From: Cristatella mucedo
Lineage: Eukaryota; Bryozoa; Phylactolaemata; Cristatellidae
Assembly (NCBI GenBank): GCA_009760855.2
Contig: WPIO01000030.1
Coordinates: forward strand, 766,001 to 830,000
Direction: 5' to 3'
Length of the DNA stretch: 64,000 bases
Positions 21,479 through 31,842 of the stretch are shown here, piece after piece. A program made the position numbers and the translations under genes. The notes below the pieces were generated by a model, which was not told where the DNA came from, ran no database searches, and saw nothing but the letters and a program-made list of their open reading frames with translations. How positions within the stretch are numbered: the stretch's first letter is position 1; every line of letters starts with the position of its first letter.

Positions 21479-22621
21479 TGTAGCGTCGAAGGCTCGGCGA
21501 AGTTAGCGTAACCGGCCGCTCAAAAGCGGGTGTCCTACCGCCATGAAGCCTTTCGGTGGGCGTCTACGCACAATATGCAGACCGCCACGCAATGAGTGTT
21601 TCTGGCGCAGACCAAGTCGCCGTTCCTTAGGGGTCGTGAGTTCGCGGCGTGAAATGGTAATCGAGACACACGAATTGAACATTTTACCGAGCTTTATTCG
21701 CAAGCCCACAATGTCACTGCGCGTCTAGATCAGTTTTATCCCCACAATCCTCGCAGACTCTCAACAGCACAAGAACTCCTGCGCGGAAAATGAGTCCCCG
21801 CATTTAGGTTACCTCCGTCAATTGTGGGAAACGACTGAAATTAGACCAAGGAACCCGAACCGGAACCTAGACCCTGACTAAAGAACTTAGGCTCCGCTTT
21901 CACCGTAAAGGCAGGGGCACATCATACACTACACCAACCTACTTCTAGTTTCCAACGGCAAATCCCTATGCCGAGACCACGTGCGCGCACACAAACAAAA
22001 TACAAACACAAAATTCGGGCCATGGTCGCTACACGAGCGTAGTCGGTGGCGTTTACCGAATCCTCCTGGCGCTGCTTCACCCTGTCCGATCAATGGCCGG
22101 TGAACAGCCCGCACTCCTTCCTTGCTTTCAGACGAGCAAGTCCGGCAACTATAGGTGACTGCGTCAAAACGAGGCCGGAGTAGGAGCAGAAGGAAGAACC
22201 CCGAGCGAGCCTTGGTTCATTCTTGAATATATTGTCGAGACAATGGGGGCAAGAGTTTAGTGGTGTCGGGTCCGGCGCCGTGGGCCATTTTTGTAAGGAA
22301 ATTATGCAGTCGTTTGACCATCGACTGAGCATCTGCGTCCAGCTTGAATGCCACAAAGATTCTAGACGATTGTTTTGACAGTGATGGCCGAGGTTGACAG
22401 ACCAGCCAACTTCGATCAGCCACTCCTGCGGATAGCTGAACGATTCTAAATCCGAATCCCAACATCTAGTCCTAGAGTTGTGTAGCTCGCCTTTAAGCTC
22501 TCGTTCTCTGGCAGCCCTGGCGCTCCTCTGTGGCTTACTGCTCCAAGACAACGGAGTTTTTTTACCCACCAAGCAGTTCTTGTTAGAGCTCAAATTCAGC
22601 CAACGCTGGCGCTGCGTTACA
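21479..22621. mobile_element. TG...CA element with 4-bp target duplication (solo LTR or small non-autonomous LTR-type element)
   Basis: The unit starts TGTAGCGTCGAAGG and ends GCTGCGTTACA. It is flanked on both sides by ATAT (21475-21478 and 22622-22625), as left by an LTR-element integrase. It is 1143 bp, more GC-rich than its surroundings, with no internal copy of its own ends, so it could be one long solo LTR. Minus-strand frames inside (22090-22593, 167 codons; 22217-22465, 82 codons with a PRPSLSKQSSRIFVAFKLDA segment that reads a little like gag) might instead mark a non-autonomous element. The family is not recognised. Confidence 0.55.
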
Positions 22622-22744
22622 ATATATTGGACAATTTGAGTGTAATAATAACTAAAGGGGTGTTATTTCATATCCAGAGGGCTCTAATAACGTTAAAGAC
22701 CGCAGTTAGAGGGTAGTGAGCAGTGATTTTTCTGCTCTAACTAC

Positions 22745-22925
22745 AAAACAATGACTAGGCACGTTGTTACGCTGGAGAGTTGTCTACAGCGTGCACAGAG
22801 CCCGAGAGCTTTCGGAGAAGATGCTGTGGCGAGCATTTCAACTTAAGAAACAGTTTGTAGAAAGATGAGGCAGGTTAGAGATCGGAGTACTGAATGTCCT
22901 AAACGGTAAACGGCGGGTAATACAG
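22745..22925 (-). repeat. Dispersed repeat Q, copy 2 (inverted relative to copy 1)
   Basis: Reverse complement of 3718-3888, about 80-85 percent identical by eye over about 150 bp. There is no L2-B sequence next to it, so Q may be an independent repeat rather than the 5' end of that LINE. Confidence 0.7.
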
Positions 22926-23126
22926 AGACAATTACTCGAACAATTAAGATAGCAGTATTTTAGGGAAGATTCTAACAATCTTAAGATTGAAAAAGTGAGC
23001 GTGATACGAAGTCCGGCTTACGCTTGAAAACAAACTGGTTGATGAAGCTAGCCACTAAGATTCACGACGACGCTTATTCTCTTATTTTGTTTAACCATTA
23101 AGAACGGATTAACATAGTGGGCGTCG

Positions 23127-23712
23127 CCATTTCCACATCACACAACTTCTCGCAGACCTGCACAGGCTAGCAATCAAGCAACGGATTGGCTGCAAGGTTT
23201 GTCGCACACTTTTACGTCACTTCATTCTTTGGCTCCAGCCTATTTCTCAGATCTACTCCCCCATTAGCTCAAGCATCGCACGTCCCGCTTTTCGGAATCA
23301 TCAGTTTACCAATACCTTGTACACACCTCAAATTCTTGGGAGACCGTGAATATAGTTCGTAGGCTCTCAAAGTCTGGAACTTACTCGTGACTTGCATCAC
23401 AAAATTCCCTGACCTAACCACATTTAAAAAGAACTTAAAAAACACCTATTTAGGACAGCATTTAGTGGGTCCCTGCAATTGGTCCTTCATGTGCTTATGC
23501 GTGATGATACTATATGCTGCCACTAACCACACTTGCATGCTGACTGTGCAAGTCACCTCTAACCATGCTATTCATGTTGTTTAACAAGCATGATACTAAT
23601 CATCATTTATTCGCGTTCTCCATTGCTGCAAATGTAAAGCGCCTTGAAAGAAATTGAGTTCTCTGAGGGTACTTTATCAAGTGCATTATTTTTATTAGTA
23701 GCAGTAGTATTG
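23127..23712 (+). mobile_element. L2-family A LINE fragment (3' part)
   Basis: Starts in the [19 protein letters not shown] block (CACACAACTTCTCGCAGACC at 23146-23165), continues through decayed WNSLP and SPDLTTFKKNLK equivalents (a 65-codon frame at 23387-23584), then the CATGCTGACTGTGCAAGTCA segment, the hairpin tail AAGCGCCTTGAAAGAAATTG (23637 on) and an ATTATTTTTATTAG run. Confidence 0.85.
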
Positions 23713-23992
23713 TTTTTACCAAATATCCAACATGGATGACATAGAGTTACTGCTAAATAGCTTTATAGCTTTGATTATTTCTTCTTTTTTAGTTAAAGCA
23801 TTCTATTTTGCAGTGATAACGCATGATCCCATTTCGATTTTCATGATTATTTCGTACGTAATTGTTTTTAATACCGATTGATTTATAACATCCATCATAC
23901 ATGGCGACACAATATATATTTAATGGGATACAGCTGAAACATTCAAAACGGCTTTTAATTCGATGTCATATTTTGCTTATAGTGCAACGGCT

Positions 23993-24459
23993 CTACCTGA
24001 TGATTGACTCATCCTTTTTGCATACTTTGGGAAAATGAATTTTATGTTTACGCTTTCTTTTCGCTCTATCACAAAAAATATTTAACGGTGCAGCAGACAT
24101 TCCATGTCCACTGGTTCGACCCGTTGCAGCAGTAGATAAGTTTGTATGAGTCTGGATGATATTGATCAGGATTAGGATAAGCATCTCTAAACATTTTTAC
24201 TGCGTAATAGTAATTACAGTCTATAATCATTCAATTGGGTAAAAGATATAATCTGAGCGTCATAGATTTAGTTAATATCGTCGTATTTAAATCTAATATA
24301 TTCATCATAATCATCATCTGTAGTATGCACTCGGTGACTCACTTTTATGGGAGGACTATTATTCATCGCAATTTTACAATGCAGAGTTTGAATCAATTTT
24401 AGATCACTAGTCATAAGTTTAAAGGTTTCAAAACTAAACAATGGAGGTCTTAAAACCAA
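23993..24459 (-). pseudogene. Short frames of the AT-rich island, unidentified
   Basis: Two minus-strand frames: 24268-24459 (63 codons, ending in an Asp-Tyr-rich DDDYDEY stretch) and 23993-24184 (63 codons, with a basic RAKRKRKHK patch). Neither is recognised. Their base composition matches the fibre-like region upstream on the same strand, so they may be later genes or tails of the same insertion. Confidence 0.25.
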
Positions 24460-25057
24460 ATATAGCTTGAATAGTGCATGTGTAAATCAGATATCTGTAT
24501 CTTGTACGTGTGGAAATGTAATGTCTCCAACCATTCTCCACGAAGAGATGTTCTACAGTCTTGACTTCCAATAATTTATGGAAGCTATAATCTTGTTTTA
24601 CTCAATAGCTGCTGACGTAAGTATACTATATTTGCTACTGTATTTCAATGTCATAGAGGTTAAATACTGTGTTTAATAACACTATAATCATCAATAATGC
24701 GATTCTAGTAAGTTAAGATTTTTTGGATGTAAATTGGCATCTAATTGCCAGTTTTGTATCTGTATAAGAGTTAGCAGCCCCGTCCTTTCCATTCACTGGA
24801 TTAGAAAATATTGCGTATTTTTTGAAAGCCCATACACTGCTTCTTATTACATCATGCAATTTTTTGCTGGTGAAATTCGATTCCATAGTACTTTAAGTCG
24901 AAGCATCATCTAAATTGATAGCCCTACCTACATCATTTATCCTGTTGCCGCTTAAATCTAAAGTGCAAAACATTACTGGATCTGATATGTTTAACACCAT
25001 CTATGACTTTAGACCTATATAAACATCCATCTATATAAAAACATTAGAATTAGTTAT

Positions 25058-25243
25058 TTATGTGGCACGAATTACATTTTCAATCATTTTGTTCTTAAAA
25101 TCAACGTAATTTCTTCCAAATGTTTCTCTTAACACTCCACCAGGATCAGTTTTATCATATGGATATAACGTAAATACTCGTATATATACATCCGCTAAAG
25201 TACAATATGCAGCTACAACAAATCCCGCATTAGTAACGGACAC
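25058..25243 (-). pseudogene. Frame within the AT-rich island, unidentified
   Basis: A 61-codon minus-strand frame that in fact extends upstream to about 25290 without a stop. It contains ADVYIRVFTLYPYDKT and FGRNYVDFKNKMIENVI. It looks protein-coding and shares strand and composition with the fibre-like repeats, but I do not recognise it. Confidence 0.3.
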
Positions 25244-25342
25244 ATAACCCTTTGGCTCACCAGTCCCGGTGCTGCTGTAGTACTATCTTGTTATCATAAT
25301 TTTTTTAACTCATTATAGTTTAGAATTTCCTTCTAATAATTT

Positions 25343-25501
25343 CTATATATATATATAATATATAATTCATTTATATAGCGCCCCAAGAGAACTTAATCTC
25401 TATTTAGGTGCTTCCCATATGCCTCGGGGCTCGAGCCAACGACCTCAGTCAGACCTTGGTCGGGCGAGCACCTTAACCGCTAGACTAAACCAGCTCAGCA
25501 T
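25343..25501 (-). mobile_element. tRNA-derived SINE inside the AT-rich island
   Basis: Reverse copy in good condition: TA-rich 3' run (25344-25372), hairpin tail AGCGCCCCAAGAGAACTTAA to TTTAGGTGCTTCC (25376-25414), B-box-like GGGGCTCGAGCC (25427-25438, reverse sense) and A-box-like CCGCTAGACTAAACCAGC (25479-25496). It splits the fibre-like frames on either side. Confidence 0.88.
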
Positions 25502-26373
25502 CCTAGTCTTATAACATTGTTTGGATCGACTATATCTATAATAAACCTTATCATGTTGTTATTCATATCTGGAGTAGTGCTCAGCGTGTCACCTAGTTTA
25601 GTCAAAAAGTTAGTACTAATAAATCCAAAGTTGGGCACACCTAAGCCATTCATATGATCGCTATACACTGATAGAGTTCCGTCAGTGTACACGTTTCCGT
25701 TGATTCTAGAAGCTTCTTCAATAAGCACTTCGTATTCGCGTTATCTTATTTACAGCATCGCTAGCGGCTTGTGGATTCAGGAGATTGATCGAACGAAGAT
25801 TATTCATATCCGAATCTCCATCGGCAGTAGCACCTCTGCTCACTTCAGTTACGTAATTTGTAGCCTTTGGTTGACGGCATCGCTAGCATCTACGGGATCA
25901 GCCAAACCTTCAATGTAATTTTGATTCATTTTTAGAGTTCCAGCCGTCACACCTCCAGTCCTGCGAAAATAGTTTTTAGCAATACTACCTGTTCTCTGGA
26001 ATTTGGGCATTCCTTATATTAAATGGATTGTAGAAATGAGTACATCCAAGTAATAGTCTAAAGTGACGACCAATGATGAATCAATCTTTAAGTTTAAAGC
26101 ATTGTGCATGCCTATTGTGAAATTTACGCTGCCCATACCTTTATTAGTAGTGTCACCCAATCTAGTCCGACACGTACCGCCGTATAGTTTTCTAATATTC
26201 AGAGATTTTTAAAGGATTCCAATTCAGAGAACCTGGAATTAAATTTGAAAGCATTTGATTATATCCTACTTGATTTCTTCTTTCGTGTCAAAAACCTGCA
26301 ATTCGTTGGATGTCAGTTGCGTAGGTGGGATATTGTTATATGATAGCATTTGCTGATAGACCGGTTGGTAGAC

Positions 26374-26562
26374 GTAGCAGTTCTCAACCTGTGGGTTGCC
26401 ACCACTTTGGGGGTTAGAACGACTCTTTCACAGGGGTCACCTAAGATCATCGATTAACACGCATTCTACGTTTCGAAAGCAATCATTTTATGGTTGGGGG
26501 TCGCCACAATATAAGGAACTGTATTACAGAGTCGCGGCATTGCGAAGGTGTAGACCCCTCGC
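26374..26562. mobile_element. hAT-type MITE relic resembling SPIN (SPACE INVADERS)
   Basis: The unit opens CAGTTCTCAACCTGTGGGTT and contains ACTTTGGGGGTTAGAACGAC, TTTCACAGGGGTCACCTAAG and, on the far side, GGTTGGGGGTCGCCACAATA followed by GAACTGTATTACAGAGTCGC and GGCATTGCGAAGGTG. From memory this is the order and wording of short non-autonomous hAT elements of the SPIN/Charlie group found in tetrapods and some invertebrates, whose ends read CAGCGGTTCTCAACC. The right end is degraded (TAGACCCCTCGCTGG) and I could not identify an 8-bp target duplication. No transposase is encoded. Confidence 0.75.
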
Positions 26563-27203
26563 TGGTGAAGGTCAAAGCGAAAAGTCCAAGCAAACAAGTC
26601 GTGTGAATTAAAGCAGTTTTATCTTGCACGTTTTTGCACATAAGTTATGCTGACTAAATTCAATCCCTTAGTCGGGTTTCTAACGCTTATGATTTCAGCA
26701 TTTCCCATATCCATCTGTGTGGTGGCCATTCCGTTTAGAAACTGGGATCGACGTTTCAAGTACCATCGATTGATAACTTTGTAAGTTCTTTCATTTTGCA
26801 ATCCAGTCCTTATAACGGATACCGCTCTAGAGTTTACGATGTTCATGCAATTCAGTTGACTCAACATTTCCTCTTTGATTTGTCCAACTTATAATTGAGT
26901 TGCGATTTAGTTGCAGCGTCGCTAGCAGACTTTCCATCTTGAGAGTTTACGATTCATCTGCTATTGAAATCTTCTATAAGAAATATCCTGGAATGATTGC
27001 ATCGCTACCTGCAGTGGGTTTGTCGAAGTTAGTAAACGTCTTGTTACCCTTACCTAAATCAGTCAGTGACGTAGGTTTAATCTTCGTTAGCGGCATTGGC
27101 ATATGGAATAGAAATGATTCTCCTCTTAATTGATGCACAGAAAAAAAAATTGCTAGTGGTTCAGCACGTACGATTGAAATACGATTGAAATTGATACGAG
27201 GAG

Positions 27204-27401
27204 ATGATTAGACGCGGTCCTTTAACACTGATTAAAGCAAGCTATAAAACGACTGGAAAGGCTGTGCATTATCTAGTTGAAGCAAAGATAAAGAAAATCA
27301 ATAAAATGGATGATTGGCAGCGATTTGGAACAGGCGAAAAAGATGTAAAAGCAAAGACCGCTGCGGATGTTATTACTAACGGAATTGAGGCTGCAGCTTG
27401 A
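27204..27401 (+). CDS. Lysine-rich small ORF at the edge of the AT-rich island, unidentified
   Basis: A 65-codon plus-strand frame starting ATG at 27204, rich in Lys and Ala (LVEAKIKKINKMDDW, KDVKAKTAADVITNGIEAAA). It is transcribed away from the fibre-like repeats. After the stop at 27399 related-looking coding continues in another frame (NFAPRLVAKLN, then a KAFKTLSAICKAANIAC-like stretch near 27480-27530), so it may be a frameshifted remnant of a longer basic protein. No family recognised. Confidence 0.3.
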   Translation: MIRRGPLTLIKASYKTTGKAVHYLVEAKIKKINKMDDWQRFGTGEKDVKAKTAADVITNGIEAAA

Positions 27402-27469
27402 TGCATCGTAAACTTTGCTCCACGTCTGGTGGCTAAATTAAACTAAAGAACTTCAAGTAAAACGAAAAC

Positions 27470-29150
27470 AGTAGTTCCGAAAGCTTTTAAAACTCTGAGC
27501 GCAATATGTAAAGCAGCAAACATAGCATGTAGATTTTTAGGCGGAACCGCTGGAAGGCTGCACTGAAGTTTTTTATGAAAAGAGTCATTGACGATATCGC
27601 CGCAGATAAATACGGAGGCGTCAGTTGGACAATTGCTGAAAAAAGGATGGTGGTGAGAAAATAATTGCCTGATTAGCATCATGTTTTCACATCAATGACG
27701 TGTTGCCGGAGGCCTAGAGAGATACTGTGGATTTTCATTCTGATACTGGTGCGTTTCTTTAAGAGATATTCGGCGAAGGTGTGGGTAGGAATGCCAGTCA
27801 ACTTGGTTCGAGATCTTGGTCACAGAATCTCGTGACGTTAAGGTGTGGAGATATATTACCTGCAGTTCTAGCGATCGTAGCGTCCATTGCCTCGCAATCA
27901 GTAGTGCTGAAACCATCACAAGAGGTCAATTTGCAGTCGCCATGCTGATAAAGACGATTGTAGACGAAAAGATGTACGCAGTGAAAGTGTCAATTCCACG
28001 GACACCCTGAGAACGTTTTAGCGCTCTTATAAAGCGAACCAAGGATTTAAAAGGGTCACTAGGTAATACTAGGAAGATACACGAGGTTTTATCTTTAGGA
28101 TGTAATGTAGATCTAAGCCAGAAGCTGTGCATAAAAAAGTTAACACCGCCATGTTTATTATTTAATGAAGAGGGAGCGAAACAGTGCGCAGAATCGGATG
28201 CACTTAAAGTAAGCAATAGATGAGACAAAATACTAGAAAAAAGAAACATGAAATAAGAAATAATGTAGAAGAAAAAATTAATTAAGTAAAATGTACTTTG
28301 AAGCAAAAGTGATGCTCTCAGACTGTCAGAGAAGCAACACTGCGAAAAGCGTGGCTTCTTAGCTCACCGTAAACTTACAATTCAAGGCCACAAATGCTAT
28401 CTGAATGTTGCAAACTGGTTGTTGGTTACTAAAAAATAATCAAAAACAGAAAAAAAAGCGCAGAGAAAGGAGTTTCCGGTAAGATTACGCAACTGTAGAG
28501 CAGGTTCAAGCGAATCGTAGAACCCATTTTTTAATACATAGTTCCGGATTGATTTCAACAGTTGCCATAAAACTAGTCGGCGATAAGGAAAGTCACGTGG
28601 CTATACCTACAGAAAATTCTGGTTGATACGCTCATCGGTGGAAGCTGTAATATTACAAGCAAGTAGATGTCGGTTGATTGCCTGGACTACAGTTAAGGAA
28701 CGCTGACCTGATATGGGACAATGATTTAGGCAAACCGGCATAGTTATATGATGTCGATTACACTGATACTTTTGAACTGAAGGAACCGAGGCGTGCATAA
28801 CATAAAAATCCATCATATCTACGGCTGAATGAACCTTCTTCTAAAATAGCTTCCGACCCCAGTCAACCTAATTGCGTTTGTAAAGATGCAAAAAAAGTTG
28901 CAATCATGGCTGGCAAGGGTTGGCCGGGACTCGGATTTAGGAAGAAAATAAAGTAAAACACGTTTCCAAGGGTTTGGACCATATAGCATAAGCAATGACT
29001 TTAGCTGCCGCTAAGGACTGGTGTTACTACAAGGCTAGGAGAAAACCGCCCTCGTAACCTGCCGGAACAGCAGGCCGTTCAGCCATTCCAGAAATGAGTG
29101 CTCACAAACCGGGACGCATCGCACTTTCTGTACTGTCGATCTATACCTGG
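27470..29150. other. Anonymous sequence
   Basis: The longest frame is minus-strand 27926-28306 (126 codons), with a hydrophobic start followed by ordinary-looking sequence; another at 27692-27919 lies downstream in the same direction. I recognise no domain and no repeat. These could be parts of an unknown element. Confidence 0.3.
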
Positions 29151-29159
29151 GGTATTTAG

Positions 29160-29357
29160 CTTTCGCAGCTATATTCAAATGCGGCACAAGCATTCTAACG
29201 TCAATTGATGAAGCTTTGCTGTAGAACATTGGGTCCTGCGGCAGCTCTTGTGGAAGTCTCACCAAGACACACAGGGTAAACATTTGCGGCAAATGAGACT
29301 TTCTCTTTACTACTCTTATAGTGTACATACACGAGAGCTTGGGAAATCGCAGCAGAC
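29160..29357 (-). repeat. Dispersed coding-like repeat R, copy 2
   Basis: Aligns with 2925-3128 in the same orientation. The shared peptide frame on the minus strand keeps ALVYVHYKSSKEKVSFAA against ALVYLRYESTKERFSFTT of copy 1, then a PVCLGET against PVFLCET block. After that the frames shift relative to each other. Confidence 0.6.
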
Positions 29358-29772
29358 GACAAGAAATACAGCATGCATTAGTTGTCAGACGCAGCCCTAA
29401 ATTAATGGCCTAACTGTTGGCCCAGGTGAGGCATGTACTGACAGTCAAAGCAAATCGCTAATTTCAACAGCAGAAGCCGCAGACACGCAAAACAGCTTTT
29501 AACTACCAGCAAATAGCATCTGCTAAATAGTCACTTATTTAGGCACGTTCTAGTAAGCTCTGAGGCACTACTCATGCATGATTACAAATTCACGTATGGT
29601 ATGAGCGAGAGTTTATTTGCTACAGCCGGCTCAGATGCTCGTTAGCAGTGCTGACTCTGCACTCTTCATGTCTGGTCAGGAAGACGACTGATCATGGAGC
29701 CACTGCTTCATGTAAGTGATTAATAAAACTCACCTTACAGCTGCTCCCTTTGCGACACTGGAGGACAAGTCA

Positions 29773-29955
29773 GCGGTTCTCAACAAGCGGGTCGCTATCC
29801 CTTTGGGGGTCGAACGACCTTCTTACAATGGTAGCCTAAGACCGTCATAAAACATGCTTTTCCACATTTTTCACACAATTGCTTAACGGTCGAGGGTCGC
29901 CACAACTCTACTTGTCTGCCTGCAGGTTTGGATTGCTATAGACCCTTACTCCTTG
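29773..29955. mobile_element. Second hAT-type MITE relic of the SPIN-like group
   Basis: Begins CAGCGGTTCTCAACAAGCGG, then CCCTTTGGGGGTCGAACGAC, CTTACAATGGTAGCCTAAGA, and later GGTCGAGGGTCGCCACAACT. Same order of blocks as the relic at 26.4 kb and about the same length, but more diverged; the right terminal repeat (near 29935-29955) is barely recognisable. Confidence 0.65.
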
Positions 29956-30012
29956 TGACTCAAAGTCATTCTCTAGTGCTTCGTAATATAAATTGACTTT
30001 TTTAGCAGATTT

Positions 30013-30033
30013 AGAACTCTGTCTCTCTGTCTG

Positions 30034-30084
<51 letters not shown>

Positions 30085-30319
30085 ATCTCGCTCTCACTCT
30101 CTAGTTTTCTTTGCCTCACTGTGTATCTTTATCTTTGTCTCTGTCTGTCTCTCACTGTCTCTGTATTTGCCTGACTTTGCTTTTGTCCCTGTTTCTGTGT
30201 CTTTCCATCTCTCTCTCTCTGTGTCTTTTTCTGTCCTTCACCGTCACCATGTCTCTGTTGATGTGTCTCGCTCTCACTTTCTGTCCCTCTGTCTGTCTGC
30301 CTGTCGGTCTGTCTGTCTG

Positions 30320-30385
<66 letters not shown>

Positions 30386-30402
30386 TCACTATGTGTGTCT
30401 CT
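30013..30402 (+). repeat. CT-rich microsatellite cluster
   Basis: (CT)n runs at 30036-30075 and 30323-30381 with CTGTCTGTCTGT and CTCTGTCTC interruptions between them. The Ser-Leu-rich frame of 163 codons over it is an artefact of the repeat. Confidence 0.95.
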
Positions 30403-30539
30403 CTTTCGTCTAGCTGAACTAAGGTTAATGATTATCTGGAGATTCTCTGCACTTGTCACTGCTTCAGCAACTGCGGCAATGTAACTCCAACTTTCAATTC
30501 CGCAGTTGGAGGCTGTTCAATAAATCTGTGCAATAATAA

Positions 30540-31195
30540 AAAAGGGGCAAGGTACCTTGATAAAGCGTGCTGCTTTGCCTACGGCTCCTTGCTCATGCTT
30601 TTTAATTCGCTACCGACGTGAACTTGCTTTAAAGTTGGTAACAAAAATGTCGATGCCTTTTTGGGGGCTCAAAGATGGCGTGACCCGGCATTCACCTGTC
30701 AGCGGCTTGTTCATTTGAAAGCTATCGTTGCGGTTGAACTCGGCGACCTGCCACAAACAATATTACAGCCGATGGCAACCGAATTTCATGCGGCTTTACT
30801 CTGCTAACCGCAACTTAACTTGAAGCTATACCCCACCGTATATCGCTTTTTGGCACTTGTTGCTTCTCCAGCGTCTATCTACCCTGGGAGCTGCTGACTA
30901 AATGCTGACTTCTCAATGCCCAACTACGTCTTCGCTCCTCCTCCTGTAAGACTCGAAAGACCCCACCGCTTAGCATGGCCGATGTTAAGGAAATATTATG
31001 AGTGCTATCGTTTTATCGTTTGCTGAGTGCGGTGCTTGCCACGCCCCAACTATCCCCCCCGCCCGACAGTCAGTATCCGGCGGCGCTCTTAGGGGCTAGG
31101 AGGCTTCACCCAGGTGTAGGGCGATTGCGCCTCCGGACGCAAACCTACACGAGGCGCCGTGAAAGATGTGCCGTTGTTGCTATCACCTGAGTTGG
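30540..31195. other. No recognisable gene
   Basis: Unique sequence of mixed composition. I see nothing supportable. Confidence 0.35.
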
Positions 31196-31199
31196 GTGT

Positions 31200-31447
31200 T
31201 ATTTTTATACTCAAGCGATTCATCGTTACTTTACGTAACGCTTATGAGGACAATGTTTGCTGCTGACGCTATGCACGCATTCCTAACCATGCTATCTTTT
31301 TTTTATTGAGTATGCTACCACTTCCCATTCGATCGTGCTTCCTCTGCAGCAAACGTGAAGTGCCTTGACAAACATACAGTTGTCAGAGGCACTCTGTCAG
31401 GGTATTATTGTTATTATTACAATTATTATTTTTATTATTATTATTGC
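31200..31447 (+). mobile_element. L2-family A 3' end fragment, decayed
   Basis: CATTCCTAACCATGCTATCT matches the 3' untranslated region of family A. It is followed by a strongly altered tail hairpin (GTGAAGTGCCTTGACAAACA, then GTCAGAGGCACTCTGTCAG) and a long ATTATT run at 31404-31445. Confidence 0.7.
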
Positions 31448-31736
31448 CTAAGAAAGATTGCAGATACTGGAAGAATGAATTTGCAAGCCACGTCCTAGAC
31501 TATAGCAAGCCGCTATGTAACTTTAGGCTCGACTCATATAATTCATTGGTATAGAGCCCAGCAGAGCAGACCCCTAGTTCTCCGGTCCGGGTCCGGGTGT
31601 ATCTGATTTTAGCTTTGATCTGCGAGAGCTACCGCTATCAACTTGTTTTCACACTGTGGCCAGGCCGACTATCACCAACAGCAAGTAAGATTTTGCAGAA
31701 TCGCACTGCTCATGCAGAAAACAGCTGGTTGTGGGG

Positions 31737-31830
31737 GTACGGACATTTCCATCTGGACGTTTCACCGGACCCCAGACATTTCCCACCACGGACATTTTCC
31801 CACGGACATTTCCCCGTTGGGGAATGACAC
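31737..31830 (+). repeat. Degenerate ACGGACATTTCC repeat
   Basis: The motif recurs at 31739 (ACGGACATTTCC), 31773 (CCAGACATTTCCC), 31788 (ACGGACATTTTCCC) and 31802 (ACGGACATTTCCCC), with a related ACGTTTCACC at 31757. It directly precedes the telomere-like block. Confidence 0.6.
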
Positions 31831-31842
31831 CCCCATACATAT

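Larger units (their letters stand above)
24700..26990 (-). pseudogene. Decayed tail-fibre-like repeat protein
   Basis: Minus-strand peptide pieces recur with the pattern D/L-M-x-N/G-x-x-I-x-x-(L/V)-x-x-P-x(3-5)-D-A-(V/A)-x-K, typical of phage-type tail fibre or viral spike shaft repeats. Traces lie near 26890-26945 (SASDAATK), 26630-26711 (DMGNAEIISVRNPT), 25865-25930 (IEGLADPVDASDAVN), 25741-25812 (MNNLRSINLLNPQAASDAVN), 25515-25595 (GDTLSTTPDMNNNMI), 24895-24965 (DLSGNRINDVGRAINLDDA) and about 24760-24790 (SYTDTKLA). In such proteins these repeats build a trimeric shaft that carries a receptor-binding tip. Stops, frameshifts, a SINE and a hAT relic break the frame throughout; no intact protein can be made. 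No tip domain was recognised. Confidence 0.55.
23750..27460. other. AT-rich island with virus-like coding relics
   Basis: Base composition falls sharply at about 23.7 kb and recovers by about 27.5 kb. Inside, the minus strand shows many short but protein-like frames and the decayed tail-fibre-like repeats listed separately; one plus-strand lysine-rich frame lies at its right end. Two mobile elements (SINE 25343-25501, hAT relic 26374-26562) have landed inside. Taken together this looks like one foreign, AT-rich insertion, possibly from a DNA virus or a Polinton/adintovirus-like element. I found no polymerase, integrase, packaging ATPase or major capsid motif that would settle the class. Confidence 0.5.

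Noticed and set aside
29993-30484. 163-codon Ser/Leu-rich plus-strand frame
   Set aside because: Produced by CT microsatellites; all phases give similar peptides.
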